A stretch of 64,000 nucleotides of DNA from JAMXLO01 sp963791495 (GTDB lineage Bacteria > Pseudomonadota > Alphaproteobacteria > Acetobacterales > Acetobacteraceae), in the NCBI GenBank assembly GCA_963791495.1, contig CAWBST010000013.1, positions 372,001-436,000 of the forward strand, written 5' to 3'. The notes below the pieces were generated by a model. That model did not search any database. It worked only from the letters and a program-made list of their open reading frames with translations, and was not told where the DNA came from. Position 1 is the first letter of the stretch; each line of letters begins with the position of its first letter. The translations under genes were made by a program, and so were the position numbers. Below are positions 62,974 to 64,000 of this stretch, one piece after another.

Positions 62974-64000
62974 ATGCCGTCAGGTCACGTAGCCACAGTT
63001 GCCAGCCCCGATCTCCAGAGCCTGTGGCCATCGTTCATCGCCGCGGTACGTGAGTACGCGCTGCTGCTGCTCGACCCGGATGGACACGTCCTTTCGTGGA
63101 ACCACGGGGCGGAGCTGATCTACGGCTATCGGCCCCACGAGATTGTCGGCCGCCACTGCTCTCAGCTGTATCCGGAGGAGGATATCGAGGTCGGCAAGCC
63201 GGGACGCGAGCTCGAGATTGCCGCCGCAACCGGCCGCTTCGAGAGCATCGGCGAGCGCGTGCGGAAGGATGGCTCGCTATTTCTCGCCAACGTGGTGATC
63301 ACCGCTATCCGCGCGCCCGATGGCGGTTTGCGCGGGTTCGGCAAGATCACCAGCGACATCACGGAGCGCTCCGCCGCGGAAGCCGTGGTGAAGGCGAGCG
63401 AGACGCGGCTGCGCAGCCTGATCGACACGGTGCTGGACACGGTGGTCGATGGCCTCATCACCATCGATCGCAGTGGCATCATCCAGTCGTTCAACAAGGC
63501 CTGCGTCAGCCTGTTCGGCTACACCGCGGATGAGGTCGTGGGACAGAACGTGCGCATGCTGATGCCCGAGCCTTATCACAGCGAACACGACCGCTACCTT
63601 TCAGCCTATATCGGTTCCGGCGTACCGAGGATCATCGGCATCGGCCGCGAGGTATTGGGGCGCCGCAAGGATGGTTCGACCTTTCCGATCGAGCTCGCGG
63701 TCGGTGAGTCTCTACAGGGCGGCAACCACGCCTTCGTCGGCATCGTGCGCGACGTGACCGAGCGGCGCGAGGCCGAGACACAGCGCGAGCAGTTGCGTCA
63801 TTCGCAGAAGATGGAGGCGGTCGGCCAACTCACCGGCGGCCTCGCGCACGACTTCAACAACCTGCTGGCGATCATCATCGGCAATCTCGACATGCTGCGC
63901 GAGATTCGCGCCGGCGATCCCGTGACGGACGAACTGGTGAGCGATGCGCTCGACTCGGCACTGCGCGGGGCGGATCTCACGCGGCGTCTGCTGGCATTCG
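62974..64000 (+). CDS. PAS-PAS sensor histidine kinase, FixL-like (partial, runs off the window)
   Basis: 342 residues are visible from ATG 62974. PAS1 (about 20-135) precedes a second PAS (about 150-265) that matches the FixL heme domain: LFGYTADEVVGQNVRMLMPEPYHSEHDRYL, then IIGIGREVLGRRKDGSTFPIELAVGE. The heme His of FixL (His200) corresponds to His205 and Arg220 to Arg225, same 20-residue spacing. The HisKA box is MEAVGQLTGGLAHDFNN (His292). The ATPase and any receiver lie beyond the window. Expected role: oxygen sensing. Confidence 0.9.
   Translation, partial: MPSGHVATVASPDLQSLWPSFIAAVREYALLLLDPDGHVLSWNHGAELIYGYRPHEIVGRHCSQLYPEEDIEVGKPGRELEIAAATGRFESIGERVRKDGSLFLANVVITAIRAPDGGLRGFGKITSDITERSAAEAVVKASETRLRSLIDTVLDTVVDGLITIDRSGIIQSFNKACVSLFGYTADEVVGQNVRMLMPEPYHSEHDRYLSAYIGSGVPRIIGIGREVLGRRKDGSTFPIELAVGESLQGGNHAFVGIVRDVTERREAETQREQLRHSQKMEAVGQLTGGLAHDFNNLLAIIIGNLDMLREIRAGDPVTDELVSDALDSALRGADLTRRLLAF

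Overview
The window is a 64 kb piece of a high-GC chromosome. It most resembles an alphaproteobacterium, possibly Acetobacteraceae or another Rhodospirillales member. This rests on codon use, on the acnA-ccmA-ccmB neighbourhood, on hslVU, and on the density of luciferase-like monooxygenases, CoA transferases and MFS carriers typical of soil heterotrophs. No rRNA or tRNA genes, CRISPR array, transposase or phage genes were seen. The placement is an inference from gene content only.

Region 1 (0-11 kb): a CmcJ/NvfI-type oxidoreductase; a cobalt-type nitrile hydratase operon (nthA-nthB-activator) divergent from the cobalt transporter genes cbtB-cbtA; a Crp/Fnr regulator; the scar of a deletion joining a truncated MFS carrier to a Tat-exported transglutaminase-like fragment; an ECF sigma / membrane anti-sigma / metal-sensor-like / EF-hand cluster; and a DUF3311-sodium:solute symporter pair. 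Region 2 (11-23 kb): an AbrB-Doc toxin-antitoxin pair, an amidohydrolase coupled to sufE, a luciferase-like monooxygenase divergent from a coupled LigB dioxygenase and HpaB-type hydroxylase, a TauE/SafE permease, and two divergent AraC regulators with a perfect palindrome between them. Region 3 (23-35 kb, housekeeping): acnA, ccmAB, glycogen phosphorylase, and hslVU with a globin on one side and a PIN toxin-antitoxin pair on the other. Degenerate copies of the outer ends of hslU and hslV bracket this whole block.

Region 4 (35-54 kb): two paralogous F420-type luciferase-like genes, MFS carriers, an SMP-30 lactonase, a Baeyer-Villiger monooxygenase with RidA, an FAD oxidoreductase, cupredoxin and metallophosphoesterase genes beside an ECF sigma/anti-sigma pair, two D-2-hydroxyacid dehydrogenases separated by a MITE-like palindrome, and NnrS. 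Region 5 (54-64 kb): a hybrid histidine kinase whose membrane domain matches plant ethylene receptors residue for residue; a one-direction catabolic operon (cupin, DUF35 Zn-ribbon protein, thiolase, CaiB-type CoA transferase, beta-hydroxyacid dehydrogenase, iron alcohol dehydrogenase); a lone response regulator; and a partial FixL-like heme-PAS kinase at the window edge.

Nine genes carry single-base frameshifts, thirteen in all, and every one reads as an extra base. That bias points to insertion-type sequencing error more than to gene decay, so most of these genes are probably intact in the organism. Translational coupling through GTGA or ATGA overlaps is common (nthA/B, symporter, doc, sufE, hpaB, PIN toxin).
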